The notes under the pieces: generated by a model
What the model was told of the DNA's origin: nothing
The model's database searches: none
Seen by the model: only the letters and a program-made list of their open reading frames with translations
Shown: in pieces, positions 1 through 9,739 of the stretch
Layout: the number at the start of each line of letters is the position of its first letter
Position numbering within the stretch: the first letter of the stretch is position 1
Assembly (NCBI RefSeq): GCF_014200175.1
Contig: NZ_JACHBD010000001.1
Location: 1 to 64,000 of the forward strand
Direction: 5' to 3'
Source: Rhizobium lentis
GTDB lineage: Bacteria > Pseudomonadota > Alphaproteobacteria > Rhizobiales > Rhizobiaceae
Length of the DNA: 64,000 nucleotides
Program-made: the position numbers and the translations under genes

Positions 1-711
1 ACCTTCGCCAATTACACCGTGCTGCCGGAGATCGCCCTTGCCAAGGTCAATCCCGACGCCCCCTTCGACAAGATCTGCTACATCGGCTGCGGGGTCACGA
101 CCGGCATCGGCGCGGTGATCAACACCGCCAAGGTCGAGATCGGATCGACGGCGATCGTCTTCGGTCTCGGCGGCATCGGCCTCAACGTGCTGCAGGGCTT
201 GCGGCTTGCCGGTGCCGACATGATCATCGGCGTCGATATCAACCCCGACCGCAAGGCTTGGGGCGAGAAGTTCGGCATGACGCATTTCGTCAATCCGAAG
301 GAGGTCGGCGACGACATCGTGCCCTATCTCGTCAACATGACCAAGCGGGGTGGCGACCTGATCGGCGGCGCCGACTATACCTTCGACTGCACCGGCAACA
401 CCAAGGTGATGCGCCAGGCGCTGGAAGCCAGCCACCGCGGCTGGGGCAAATCGATCATCATCGGCGTGGCCGGCGCCGGCCAGGAGATCTCCACCCGGCC
501 GTTCCAGCTGGTGACCGGCCGCAACTGGATGGGCACCGCCTTCGGCGGCGCACGCGGCCGCACCGACGTGCCGAAGATCGTCGACTGGTACATGCAGGGC
601 AAGATCCAGATCGATCCGATGATCACCCACACCATGCCGCTCGAAGACATCAACAACGGCTTCGAGATGATGCACAAGGGTGAAAGCATCCGCGGCGTGG
701 TCGTGTACTGA
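1..711 (+). CDS. adhC: S-(hydroxymethyl)glutathione dehydrogenase / class III alcohol dehydrogenase (3' part)
   Basis: The gene enters from the left edge in frame 1, so only the C-terminal 236 residues are present. The visible part has the NAD-binding Rossmann motif GLGGIGLNVLQG, followed by the adenosine-site acidic stretch GVDINPD and the family's closing segment ending RGVVVY. The intact zinc-dependent enzyme oxidises S-hydroxymethylglutathione to S-formylglutathione in formaldehyde detoxification and also reduces S-nitrosoglutathione. The catalytic-zinc residues of the N-terminal half lie outside the window. The next gene begins inside this stop codon (TGATG), so the two are probably co-transcribed. 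No S-formylglutathione hydrolase gene follows. Confidence 0.93.
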   Translation, partial: TFANYTVLPEIALAKVNPDAPFDKICYIGCGVTTGIGAVINTAKVEIGSTAIVFGLGGIGLNVLQGLRLAGADMIIGVDINPDRKAWGEKFGMTHFVNPKEVGDDIVPYLVNMTKRGGDLIGGADYTFDCTGNTKVMRQALEASHRGWGKSIIIGVAGAGQEISTRPFQLVTGRNWMGTAFGGARGRTDVPKIVDWYMQGKIQIDPMITHTMPLEDINNGFEMMHKGESIRGVVVY

Positions 712-1184
712 TGGCGGCAGCCAACTACCGGGTCGATGTCAAGCATTTCGATGAGCTCCCCGCGCGGGAGCTCTACGACCTCCTTCGAATGCGCGTCGAT
801 GTCTTCGTCGTCGAGCAGAACTGTCCCTATCCGGAACTCGACGGCAAGGACATCGATGCCCTGCATCTGCGGCTGCTGGAGGGCGGTGACCTCCTGGCGG
901 CGGCGCGGATCCTGAAACCGCATGAGCCGCAGGACCCGTCAAAGATCGGTCGCGTCGTTGTCTCGCCTGCCCACCGCGGCAAACGGCTGGGCGATGCATT
1001 GATGCGCGAAGCGATCACCGCCTGTGAGCGGCTTTATCCGGCAAATCGGATCGCCTTGTCGGCGCAGGCCCATCTGCGCCGCTTCTACGAATCCTTCGGC
1101 TTTGTCGGGACGTCGCAGGAATATCTGGAAGACGGCATTCCCCATATCGATATGATCAGACAACCGGCCATTCAGCCGCCATGA
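711..1184 (+). CDS. ElaA-type GNAT family N-acetyltransferase
   Basis: A 157-residue cytoplasmic acetyltransferase of the ElaA subfamily. The N-terminal segment LYDLLRMRVDVFVVEQNCPYPELDG is the ElaA hallmark, and the acetyl-CoA loop is read around residues 82-92 (VVSPAHRGKRLGDALM). The substrate of this subfamily is not established. The start codon overlaps the adhC stop by one base, and yaiI follows 10 bases later, suggesting a three-gene transcript. Confidence 0.88.
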   Translation: MAAANYRVDVKHFDELPARELYDLLRMRVDVFVVEQNCPYPELDGKDIDALHLRLLEGGDLLAAARILKPHEPQDPSKIGRVVVSPAHRGKRLGDALMREAITACERLYPANRIALSAQAHLRRFYESFGFVGTSQEYLEDGIPHIDMIRQPAIQPP

Positions 1185-1194
1185 GGACACCGCC

Positions 1195-1662
1195 ATGATC
1201 TATGTCGACGCCGATGCCTGTCCGGTGAAACCCGAGGTCCTGAAGGTTGCCGAACGCCACGGCCTCGAAGTCACCTTCGTCGCCAATTCGGGCCTGCGCC
1301 CGTCCCGCGATCCGATGGTCCACAACGTTATCGTTTCCAACGCTTTCGATGCCGCCGACAACTGGATCGCCGAGCGCGCCGGCGCGGGCGACGTCGTCGT
1401 TACTGCCGACGTGCCGCTGGCCGTGCGATGCGTCGCGACCGGCGCTTTCGTCAGCGGTCCGACCGGACGTGTCTTCGACGAGACCAACATCGGCATGGCG
1501 AGCGCCATGCGCGATCTCGGTGCGCATTTGCGCGAAACCGGCGAAAGCAAGGGCTACAACGCCGCGTTCAGCCCGAAGGACCGCTCACGTTTTCTCGAAA
1601 CCTTCGATCGCCTCTGCCGCCGCGCCAAGAGCCTTTCCGGCGAGGCCGACGGCGGGCCATGA
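1195..1662 (+). CDS. YaiI/YqxD family protein (DUF188, UPF0178)
   Basis: A 155-residue protein with the complete DUF188 pattern. It begins IYVDADACPVKPE, has a central ADVPLA segment (VVTADVPLA) and a TNIGMA stretch in the second half. The fold is PIN/NYN-nuclease-like, with acidic residues from the DAD motif that could bind metal, but no activity is assigned to the family. It follows the acetyltransferase gene by 10 bases. Length matches the usual size of about 150 residues. Confidence 0.9.
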   Translation: MIYVDADACPVKPEVLKVAERHGLEVTFVANSGLRPSRDPMVHNVIVSNAFDAADNWIAERAGAGDVVVTADVPLAVRCVATGAFVSGPTGRVFDETNIGMASAMRDLGAHLRETGESKGYNAAFSPKDRSRFLETFDRLCRRAKSLSGEADGGP

Positions 1663-1754
1663 CCTCTTTCGGGAGCCGGCAAGAAACGGGTGGCATGGCA
1701 GCCATGTCGATTCCTACCTTGAAGACAGCCGTTCCCTCATTGATATAGGCACTA

Positions 1755-1808
1755 TCGCAGACGACTGCGGCGTCCTGAGGATGCAACCGTCGCGGGGACG
1801 GCCTCGCT
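1755..1808 (+). promoter_or_regulatory. Guanidine-II (mini-ykkC) riboswitch
   Basis: Two small hairpins precede the sugE ribosome-binding site. The first is CGCAG-ACGA-CTGCG (1756-1769). The second is GCGGGG-ACGG-CCTCGC (1792-1807), with one G-U pair. Both terminal loops fit the ACGR rule that defines mini-ykkC, and the second stem ends about 8 bases before the Shine-Dalgarno sequence AAGGAGAGG (1816-1824), the usual arrangement. In this class two hairpins form a loop-loop contact on binding guanidinium and free the ribosome-binding site. Sequence pattern and gene context agree strongly; no covariance search was run. Confidence 0.88.
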
Positions 1809-1827
1809 CTTGAACAAGGAGAGGCGT

Positions 1828-2142
1828 ATGGCCTGGTTTCTGCTTTTTCTCGCTGGTCTGTTCGAATGTGGCTGGGCGATCGGCCTTAAATACACCGATG
1901 GTTTCACGAGGCCGTTGCCAACAGCGCTAACCATGTTTTCAATGGTGGTGAGCGTCGTGCTGCTCGGCCTGGCGGTGAAGTACCTGCCGATCGGTACCGC
2001 CTATGCGGTCTGGACTGGCATCGGCACGGTCGGCACCGTGCTCCTCGGCATTTGGCTGCTCGGTGATGAGGCAAGCGTTTCCCGTCTTGCCTGCATCGCG
2101 CTGATCGTCGCCGGCATCGCCGGCCTCAAGCTCACCGCCTGA
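1828..2142 (+). CDS. sugE: SMR-family guanidinium exporter (SugE/Gdx)
   Basis: A four-helix small multidrug resistance protein of 104 residues. It starts MAWFLLFLAGLFECGWAIGL, with the conserved Glu of the first helix at residue 13 (LFECGWA) and the subfamily segment LKYTDGFTR. The start was placed at 1828 because AAGGAGAGG lies just upstream; a longer TTG start at 1810 would fall inside the riboswitch. The guanidine-II riboswitch directly upstream makes proton-coupled guanidinium export (Gdx) the best functional call, rather than general quaternary-ammonium resistance. Confidence 0.92.
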   Translation: MAWFLLFLAGLFECGWAIGLKYTDGFTRPLPTALTMFSMVVSVVLLGLAVKYLPIGTAYAVWTGIGTVGTVLLGIWLLGDEASVSRLACIALIVAGIAGLKLTA

Positions 2143-2153
2143 TTCCGAAATGC

Positions 2154-2177
2154 TGCGGGGCGCCGAAACGCCCCGCA
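2154..2177. terminator. Hairpin terminator between convergent sugE and doxX
   Basis: A perfect 9-bp stem TGCGGGGCG/CGCCCCGCA around a six-base loop lies between two convergent genes. There is no long T run on either side, so it may act bidirectionally but weakly, or simply protect 3' ends. Confidence 0.6.
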
Positions 2178-2191
2178 AATCGATGTCTATT

Positions 2192-2584
2192 TCAAGCCAT
2201 CTTCCGGTTATCGACGGCAAGAGCGCCGGGACCGGAGAAGAAGATGTAAAGGAAGACGAAGCAGAACAGGATTGCAGCGTCGCCCTGGTTGACGGCCGGG
2301 AAAAAGCTGTTCGGGGCATGCGCCATGAAATAGGCGACCGCCATTTCGCCCGCCAGCAGGAAGGCCACAGGCCGCGTCAGCAGGCCGACGAGAATGAGAA
2401 TGCCGCCGACCAGTTCCAGCAGGGCCGCAAACAACATCAGCGGCGGTAGCGAACCTGACATTTGTGACGCCGGAAAGCCGAAAAGCTTCATCGTTCCGTG
2501 TTCGATGAACAGCAGCGCGGTGATGATTCTGAGAGCGGCCAGCCCATAGGGGCGATAGGCGGAAAGACGCTCGAAACTATACAT
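2192..2584 (-). CDS. DoxX family membrane protein
   Basis: A 130-residue integral membrane protein with about four hydrophobic segments. It has the DoxX signature near the N-terminus (RIITALLFIEHGTMKLFGFP) and a central GGILILVGLLTRPVAFLLAGEM stretch. The family includes quinol-oxidase-associated subunits and unassigned inner-membrane proteins, and no specific role can be given here. GGAGAGG precedes the ATG at 2584. It is transcribed alone, convergent with sugE. Confidence 0.87.
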   Translation of the reverse strand: MYSFERLSAYRPYGLAALRIITALLFIEHGTMKLFGFPASQMSGSLPPLMLFAALLELVGGILILVGLLTRPVAFLLAGEMAVAYFMAHAPNSFFPAVNQGDAAILFCFVFLYIFFSGPGALAVDNRKMA

Positions 2585-2702
2585 TAAACCTCTCCATCAA
2601 AGAAAATGCAGCCGAGCGTTAGCCCGTCCCCGGCCGCGATTGAACACACGGATCGCTGACGGCCGTTCACTTTTTCGACAGCAGGCAACACGCGGCCAAA
2701 TG

Positions 2703-4235
<1,533 letters not shown>

Positions 4236-4261
4236 GCAATCTCCCCTTGCCGTGGCTTGCG

Positions 4262-4720
4262 CTAGCGGCTACGTCCGCTGAGCGAGAAAACCGAGCGTAT
4301 CCTGGCCGCTACATCCTCGGCGATGATTTCGTCGGCAAGCTTGGGATCGGCCGCCATGCTGGTCACGTCGAAGGCGCTGACGGCGATCACCGACCCATCC
4401 TCGACCGAAGCCGCGTCGACGCTGATCTTGGCGACGTTGCGGTCCTTCTGGAAGCCGAGGCCTTTCTGGATGGATATCACCCGGATCGTCAGCACAACTC
4501 GCGGTAGCGCGGTATCACGCACTGTGGCATTGATCGCGGCATTGACGCGGTCGTTGATGCCGGAGAGCAGTTCGGCCGGCATATTCGGTCCGGAGAGAAC
4601 GACGGCGCTGCGCACATCGTAGAGCGGCGCCGCAGGCTTCGGACCCAAAAGGCTGGCGCAGTCCGTGAGCGCGATACAGACGAGTACGGCCCGGCAAAAA
4701 CACGACCTCAGCCAATTCAT
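4262..4720 (-). CDS. Small exported protein, possible lipoprotein, unknown function
   Basis: A protein of about 152 residues with an N-terminal export signal ([22 protein letters not shown]). The LTDC sequence resembles a lipobox, but Asp at -1 is unusual, so lipidation is uncertain. The rest is a compact soluble domain with a possible beta segment [10 protein letters not shown]. The ATG at 4720 is preferred; an in-frame GTG lies at 4735. The family is not recognised. It sits between ATP12 and pccB on the same strand and is probably co-transcribed. Confidence 0.65.
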   Translation of the reverse strand: MNWLRSCFCRAVLVCIALTDCASLLGPKPAAPLYDVRSAVVLSGPNMPAELLSGINDRVNAAINATVRDTALPRVVLTIRVISIQKGLGFQKDRNVAKISVDAASVEDGSVIAVSAFDVTSMAADPKLADEIIAEDVAARIRSVFSLSGRSR

Positions 4721-4787
4721 GACAAAATCCCGCACCCACCCCGTTGGAGTCGCAGTTTCGTCATAATGCCTGGGAAGGCAATATGTT

Positions 4788-5573
4788 TCAGGAGCTTAGG
4801 GCGAAAAAAACATCCGCCGCCGCCTTGAACTCGACAAAGCGCTTCGCGCGGCGCTCCTCGGCTTCCTCGTCGCGCCCCCAATGCTCGATCGTCCAGTCCT
4901 CGTCGAGATGGGCAAGCGACCACACCTCTTCCACCGTCACCCGGCGCTCGGCAAAGGCGAGTGCCAGGATCGCCGAACCGGTCAGCGTCGTGATGGTGTG
5001 GAGAGCGGCGAGCGCCATCGGGCTTTGATGCCGCGCCAGCGTGACGGCGAAGGCTGCGGTCGCCTCGCGGGGCTGCTCGTGGTGCATCACCCCCTCGATG
5101 AGGATGAAGCGTGCGCCGAGATCATTGGCCGCCCAGTCGATGACCGGATCCCAGCGCTCCCTCTGGCGCTCGACCAACAGTTCGGGTCCGTCGGCGCGGT
5201 AGCAGAGGAGGTCGCTCGAGGAAAAGCGCAGGATGTCTTCGAAGATCGCCTGCGCATTGTTGGCTACGCCGTCGAGCGCGGTGTTGACGAGCCGCGTCAC
5301 CGGCATCGTCACGGGATCGATCTCCTGGCCTTGGGCCTGCCATTCGGCGGCGACAAGCTGCGCGAGCGCCTCGGTCGGCACGGCGAGAACCTGCCGCGCC
5401 GGCGTGCGGACCATCTTGCCGTCGAGCGTGATCGCAAACCCGCCCTCGTGCTCTGCAACAGCGACCTCGGCATAGAAGCGCTTCGGCAGCGGTTTCTTCA
5501 TCTGAATCTGCGCCCGGCGGATGGGATCCGGATGGCTCAGGCCTTCGGAAAGATCGTTCAGCAGATCGCGCAT
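4788..5573 (-). CDS. ATP12 family F1-ATPase assembly chaperone
   Basis: A 261-residue ATP12-domain protein. It carries the family segment KPLPKRFYAEVAVAEHEGGFAITLDGKMVRTPAR near the N-terminus, then EWQAQGQEIDP and MPVTRLVNTALD, and ends with the helical HLDEDWTIEHWGRDEEA. In mitochondria Atp12 chaperones the F1 alpha subunit; the alphaproteobacterial proteins are the bacterial counterparts. The gene starts 9 bases after the HAD phosphatase stop, behind GAGGTGAG, within a run of leftward genes. Confidence 0.92.
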   Translation of the reverse strand: MRDLLNDLSEGLSHPDPIRRAQIQMKKPLPKRFYAEVAVAEHEGGFAITLDGKMVRTPARQVLAVPTEALAQLVAAEWQAQGQEIDPVTMPVTRLVNTALDGVANNAQAIFEDILRFSSSDLLCYRADGPELLVERQRERWDPVIDWAANDLGARFILIEGVMHHEQPREATAAFAVTLARHQSPMALAALHTITTLTGSAILALAFAERRVTVEEVWSLAHLDEDWTIEHWGRDEEAEERRAKRFVEFKAAADVFFALSS

Positions 5574-5582
5574 GGGCTCACC

Positions 5583-6236
5583 TCAGGAAAAATGGCGCAA
5601 TATCTCGTTCGGATGATAGGCAATCGCATCGGCGCCGTTGGCGATCAGTTCATCCACGCTGGCATAGCCCCAGGCTACGCCGATCGCCTTGGCGCCGGCA
5701 GCCTTTGCCATTTGCATATCGTAAACCGCGTCCCCAATGACAATGGCGTCGCGCGCATTCATGCCGGTTTCGTCACAGCATTCCGTCACCATGGCCGGAT
5801 GCGGCTTGGACGGGCAATCGTCAGCGGTGCGGGCAACGACAAAATGCTGGTCGAAGCCGTGGGTCTCCATCACGAGGTTGAGCCCACGCCGGGATTTGCC
5901 GGTCACCGCTCCGATCAGCAGGTCCTCGCGGCCGCTGATCGCGTCGATCATCTCGCGAATGCCGGGAAACAGCGGTTCTCTGTAGTCGAGATCCTGGCGC
6001 ACGACGGTAAACAGCGATTTATAATGCGCCGTCATCTCGATGTCCTGCTGCTCGACATGGGGCCTGCCCTGCATGCGGGCGATCGCGATATCGAGCGACA
6101 GGCCGATAATGGCCTTAGTATCCTCAAATCGCGGCTCCAGCTTGCCGAACTTTTCAAAGGTGCGGCGCATGGTTTCGTGGATCAGGCCGGCGCTGTCGAC
6201 CAGCGTGCCATCGCAATCGAAGAGCGCGAGTTTCAT
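5583..6236 (-). CDS. HAD-superfamily hydrolase, phosphoglycolate phosphatase-like
   Basis: A 217-residue HAD phosphatase. Motif I is LFDCDGTLVDS at residues 4-14, with Asp7 as nucleophile. Motif II is AVTGKSRRG, and motif III/IV is SKPHPAM with VIGDAVYDMQMA. The alpha-helical cap makes it subclass I, similar to Gph, and the substrate cannot be fixed. The start at 6236 overlaps the pseudouridine synthase stop (ATGA), indicating translational coupling; the longer open frame upstream is only read-through of the neighbour. Confidence 0.9.
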   Translation of the reverse strand: MKLALFDCDGTLVDSAGLIHETMRRTFEKFGKLEPRFEDTKAIIGLSLDIAIARMQGRPHVEQQDIEMTAHYKSLFTVVRQDLDYREPLFPGIREMIDAISGREDLLIGAVTGKSRRGLNLVMETHGFDQHFVVARTADDCPSKPHPAMVTECCDETGMNARDAIVIGDAVYDMQMAKAAGAKAIGVAWGYASVDELIANGADAIAYHPNEILRHFS

Positions 6237-7225
6237 TCGCTCTCCCTTTCGGCGCCGGCAAGGTCGAGACCGAGAAGGTTCCAGGTCTGCACCATATGCG
6301 ACGGCAGCGGCGCGCTGACGCGCAGACGGCCGCCGGATGGGTGCGGGATGTCGATGTGACGCGCGTGCAGATGCAGCTTCTTCTGGATGCCGCCCGGAAA
6401 ATCCCAATTCGGATCGTCGTCGAAATATTTCGGATCGCCGATAATCGGATGGCCGATATGCAGGGCATGGACGCGCAACTGATGGGTACGGCCGGTATAT
6501 GGTTCCATCTCCAGCCATGCGAGGTTCTGTGCCGCCGTCTCGACGACGCGGTAGAAGGAAATCGCATGATCGGCGCCGTCCTCGCCGTGTTTGGCGATGC
6601 GCATGCGGTCGCCATCGGCCGTCGCTTCCTTGACGAGCCAGGTCGAGATCTTGTCCTCGTGCTTGCGCGGCACGCCCTTGACTAGCGCCCAATAGGTTTT
6701 CTTCGTGTCGCGCTCGCGGAAGGCGGCGGTCAGCTTCTGTGCGGCGCCGCGGGTGCGAGCGATGACGAGAACGCCCGAGGTGTCGCGGTCGAGGCGGTGA
6801 ACAAGCCGCGGCTTTTCGCCCTTCGGGCTGGTCCAGGCCTCGAGCATCTGGTCGATATGCCGGGCCACGCCGGAGCCGCCCTGCACCGCAATGCCGGGCG
6901 GCTTGTTGAGCACGATCACCTTTTCGTCCTCATGCAGCACCATGCGCGACAGCAGCTCGAAATCTGACGAATGCTTGAGATCCTTGCCGGCGATCGGTCC
7001 CGATTTCAGCTTCGCATCGACATCGAGCGGCGGCACGCGCACCGTCTGGCCGGGCTGCACACGCGCATCCGATTTGACGCGGCCGCCGTCAACGCGCACC
7101 TGGCCGGAGCGCAGCAGCTTCTGTAGCGGACCGAAGCCGAGCCCGGGAAAATGCACCTTGAACCAACGATCAAGCCGCATGCCGGCTTCGTCGGGTTCAA
7201 CCTTGATATGTTCTATGCCAGCCAT
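6233..7225 (-). CDS. rluC: RluC/RluD-type RNA pseudouridine synthase
   Basis: A 330-residue enzyme with an N-terminal S4 RNA-binding domain (residues 13-75) and an RluA-family catalytic domain. The active-site motif is HRLDRDTSG, with Asp146 catalytic, followed later by LEMEPYTGRTHQLRVH. The family isomerises uridines, mostly in 23S rRNA. The RluC assignment rests on overall length and domain order; RluD or another member is possible. It heads the coupled pair with the HAD phosphatase. Confidence 0.88.
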   Translation of the reverse strand: MAGIEHIKVEPDEAGMRLDRWFKVHFPGLGFGPLQKLLRSGQVRVDGGRVKSDARVQPGQTVRVPPLDVDAKLKSGPIAGKDLKHSSDFELLSRMVLHEDEKVIVLNKPPGIAVQGGSGVARHIDQMLEAWTSPKGEKPRLVHRLDRDTSGVLVIARTRGAAQKLTAAFRERDTKKTYWALVKGVPRKHEDKISTWLVKEATADGDRMRIAKHGEDGADHAISFYRVVETAAQNLAWLEMEPYTGRTHQLRVHALHIGHPIIGDPKYFDDDPNWDFPGGIQKKLHLHARHIDIPHPSGGRLRVSAPLPSHMVQTWNLLGLDLAGAERESE

Positions 7226-7280
7226 AGTCGATCTTTCGGAAATTGCCGCACGGGCCGAGCCGGCGTTCTTGCCGCAGCCT

Positions 7281-7315
7281 TTAGAGCATTTTCACACAAA
7301 ACGGAAACCGGAATC
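7281..7315. repeat. Degenerate dispersed intergenic element
   Basis: The stretch TTAGAGCATTTTCACACAAA followed by ACGGAAACCGG resembles the 'AGAGCATTTTC...GGAAACCGG' short dispersed sequences common between genes in Rhizobiales. Only one copy was noticed here, so the call rests on recall rather than on in-window repetition. Confidence 0.3.
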
Positions 7316-7319
7316 GAAA

Positions 7320-7697
7320 TCAGGCCAAAGCGCGCATGACGGCGAGCCCTGATATGACCGCCGCCATCGAAAGCCCAACACTTGCAGCGATGTAGATCCC
7401 GCCGGCGACGGCCTCACCGCGCTCGAACAAGGAGATCGCATCCAGCGAGAAGGCCGAGAAGGTGGTGAAGCCGCCGAGAAAGCCGGTGATGAGCAAAAGG
7501 CGCAACTCCATCGAGGCGTTGAACTTGCGCGCGATCAGCTCGGCGAAGACGCCGATGACGAAGCAGCCGACCACATTGACGGCGAGCGTGCCCCAGGGAA
7601 AGGCCGGCCCCATGAGCCTCAGCGCCCATTGGCCGACGTAATATCTGAGAACGGAACCGATCGCGCCGCCGAGGGCGACAAGGAAAGCCTGAATCAT
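7320..7697 (-). CDS. crcB: Fluoride ion channel CrcB/FluC
   Basis: A 125-residue, four-helix membrane protein. It has GGAIGSVLRYYVGQW at the N-terminus, the conserved GTLAVNVVGCFVIG with its polar Asn, and the GFLGGFTTFSAFS pore motif containing the phenylalanines of the fluoride path. It works as a dual-topology dimer that releases fluoride from the cytoplasm. No fluoride riboswitch was recognised in the roughly 120 bases upstream. Gene order (upstream of rluC, same strand) suggests read-through into the pseudouridine synthase. Confidence 0.93.
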   Translation of the reverse strand: MIQAFLVALGGAIGSVLRYYVGQWALRLMGPAFPWGTLAVNVVGCFVIGVFAELIARKFNASMELRLLLITGFLGGFTTFSAFSLDAISLFERGEAVAGGIYIAASVGLSMAAVISGLAVMRALA

Positions 7698-7817
7698 AAG
7701 CCGGATTTACCGCAATTCGGGATCAACTCCAATCGATTCGCACGAAATGCTGCCAGTCGGTAAAATGCCAATGATTTTCTTAGGATAGCGCCAAGATCAT
7801 GCCGATACCGTGACGGC

Positions 7818-8084
7818 ATGACGCAGCTCCTGTCCATATCGGCCAATACCGCCGCCGTTGCCTTCGAATCGCTGAGGATCCCGCAGCGTGTGGCGACGAG
7901 CACGGCGGCGCGTGATGCAAAACGCATTGCCGACCGGCAATTGAAGGCCGAAAACCCGGACCAAGCCGAAGAGCCCTCCAGCATCATTCAATCGACGGAA
8001 GTGGCGCTCGACCTGATGACCAAAGGCAACCGCCAGCCCCAGACCGGACTCAGGCAGGCGCTACAATCCTACGAAGACGTCTGA
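7818..8084 (+). CDS. Hypothetical protein
   Basis: An 88-residue soluble protein with no recognised domain, rich in Ala, Gln, Glu and Ser. It has no signal peptide or membrane helix. Likely helical segments are NTAAVAFESL and AARDAKRIADRQLKAE. It is divergent from crcB and followed by a strong hairpin, consistent with a single-gene transcript. The rhizobial codon choice supports it being real, but function is unknown. Confidence 0.6.
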   Translation: MTQLLSISANTAAVAFESLRIPQRVATSTAARDAKRIADRQLKAENPDQAEEPSSIIQSTEVALDLMTKGNRQPQTGLRQALQSYEDV

Positions 8085-8119
8085 GGCAGCCGCTTTCCGA
8101 ACGAAGCCCGACCTGGGTT

Positions 8120-8149
8120 AAGAGCCCGCAGCCAAGGCCGCGGGCTCTT
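8120..8149. terminator. Hairpin terminator between convergent genes
   Basis: A perfect 10-bp stem AAGAGCCCGC/GCGGGCTCTT with a 10-base loop sits 35 bases after the 88-aa gene and 11 bases before the end of the leftward copper-protein gene, placed to serve both strands. Confidence 0.65.
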
Positions 8150-8160
8150 GGAGTGCGCTG

Positions 8161-9159
8161 TCACTTGCCCTGGGCCGACACCACCTGCAGCACAAGGTCG
8201 ACCTTGCCGGCCTTCTCGAAGGTCAACGTCACGGGCACGGTATCGCCCTGCTTGAACGGCGTTTTCACCTTCTGGAACATCAGATGCATTTTGCCGGGCT
8301 CGAGCTTGACGGTTTCGCCCGCAGCGACGGCGATGCCATCCTTCAGCTGCCGCATCCTCATGACATTGTCCTTCGTTTCCATCGCATGGATCTGAACTTC
8401 ACCTGATACCGGCGAGGTTACCGACAGCAGGCGATCGTCCGTCTGGCCGCTGTTCTTCACCGTGAAGAAGCCGCCACCGACCGGCTGGCCGGGCAGCATC
8501 GCCTTGGCAAAACCGGCTGAGATCTCGAGGTCGCCGGCCTTGACCGTCTCGCCGGCCGGCGCCGCAGCCGCCATGCCGCCCATGCCCGTCATATCCATGC
8601 CGGCCATGTCGTGGTCGTGACCATGGCTATCCCCCGCGACGACCTTCAGGAGCGGCGCCGGGCTTTTCATCCCATGCGGGTCGCTGCCGTCCTTCGCCAC
8701 CTGATCCCAGGCGGCGACCGCATCGCCGCACATCTGGATCACCGGGAAGGCGAGCGAGGTGCCGGCTTCAACTCCCGACACCTTCCCCTGGATGACAAAG
8801 GTGTCGTAGAAATCGTCGGAGAGATTGCCGTTCTTCCAGCGGATCTCGACCGCGCCCGACTTCACCTTGTCGCCGTGATTGTCATAGGTCTTCTGATAGT
8901 CGCCTTTGATCACTTCGAGTTCCCAGCCGGCCTTCGGCTGCGGCTTGGCGAAGACGAAGCCTTCCGGCAGCTTGACCCGCACTTCGGTGGTCGCCTTGCC
9001 GTCGCAGCCATGCGGCAGCTGCAGCGTGGCGAGAATGGTGCTTTCCTGGCTCGCCTCCTTGTCGAGGAAGCTCACATGCGCCTCGGCGCTGGCAAAGGCG
9101 GTTGCGGAAACAAGGGCGGCAAGCGGGAATGTCTTGGCAAAAGTCTTGATGGTCTTCAT
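8161..9159 (-). CDS. Exported DUF1775 (YcnI-like) - PCuAC copper-binding fusion protein
   Basis: A 332-residue periplasmic protein. A signal peptide (residues 1-27, ending ASAEA) is followed directly by HVSF, so cleavage would expose an N-terminal His, as in YcnI copper-binding proteins. Residues 28-170 form the DUF1775 domain. A short linker rich in His, Met and Asp (SHGHDHDMAGMDMTGMGGM) follows. The C-terminal 110 residues are a PCuAC (DUF461) domain with the copper pattern IHAM...MRM...KMHLM. PCuAC proteins deliver Cu(I) to cytochrome oxidase. The two domains are often separate neighbouring genes; here they are fused. GGAG precedes the ATG at 9159. Confidence 0.92.
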   Translation of the reverse strand: MKTIKTFAKTFPLAALVSATAFASAEAHVSFLDKEASQESTILATLQLPHGCDGKATTEVRVKLPEGFVFAKPQPKAGWELEVIKGDYQKTYDNHGDKVKSGAVEIRWKNGNLSDDFYDTFVIQGKVSGVEAGTSLAFPVIQMCGDAVAAWDQVAKDGSDPHGMKSPAPLLKVVAGDSHGHDHDMAGMDMTGMGGMAAAAPAGETVKAGDLEISAGFAKAMLPGQPVGGGFFTVKNSGQTDDRLLSVTSPVSGEVQIHAMETKDNVMRMRQLKDGIAVAAGETVKLEPGKMHLMFQKVKTPFKQGDTVPVTLTFEKAGKVDLVLQVVSAQGK

Positions 9160-9232
9160 CGGATATCTCCTCGCCGGCCGAAAACTTCTGTTGGGCGGGC
9201 CGGCATGCTTCATCATCGGGCGCAGGGGCAGC

Positions 9233-9613
9233 TCAGATGAGGACCGGAGGGGCGCGGGAATTCGGCCGGCTGACGGCGCTGGCGCCGGCAAAGGCGGCGG
9301 TCTCGATCGGGGAATTGATGAACGAGGCGAACTTGCGCTCGAGCCAGGAGCCCGCATCCGGCGTCGGCAGGATCACCGAAGCAGACAGCCGGCAGGCTTC
9401 GCAATTTCGCTGGAAGGCGACGGTCTTGCCGCCGGTGTCTCTCACGGTGACGCATAGCGAGGCAAAGCTGCCGTCGGGCAGCACATAGGCGGCGGCGTCA
9501 TAACCTTCGGAAGCGACAGCCTGCGGCGCCTGGTGGGCAAATCCGAGCAAAGCCAAGCTCAAGGCGCAAATCATGCGCAGAAAGAGCGTCGCTTTCAGTC
9601 CGGTCCGCCGCAT
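9233..9613 (-). CDS. Exported DUF2946-like small protein, putative copper-linked partner
   Basis: A 126-residue protein with a signal peptide (FLRMICALSLALLGFAHQ, then APQAVA). The mature part has three cysteines: SLCVTV and, further on, RNCEACRLS, a CxxC pair as in DUF2946 proteins. The domain assignment is from pattern only. It lies 73 bases upstream of the copper-binding fusion gene on the same strand, which suggests a shared metal-handling role. The ATG at 9613 is chosen because the signal peptide begins there. Confidence 0.7.
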   Translation of the reverse strand: MRRTGLKATLFLRMICALSLALLGFAHQAPQAVASEGYDAAAYVLPDGSFASLCVTVRDTGGKTVAFQRNCEACRLSASVILPTPDAGSWLERKFASFINSPIETAAFAGASAVSRPNSRAPPVLI

Positions 9614-9739
9614 GAGATCCCCTTCAACAGCATGTCGCGATAGCCGGTTTCCCCTTGGATTGCAAAAGCAGATTTGCCGCAGTTTAGGGCCGGACCTGAC
9701 TATCGCGACAAAAATTTGCTCGGCGACGACATTTGCCGC

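Noticed and set aside
7698..7817. Possible fluoride riboswitch before crcB
   Set aside because: The conserved GG-ATGG and pseudoknot blocks were not found on the minus strand.
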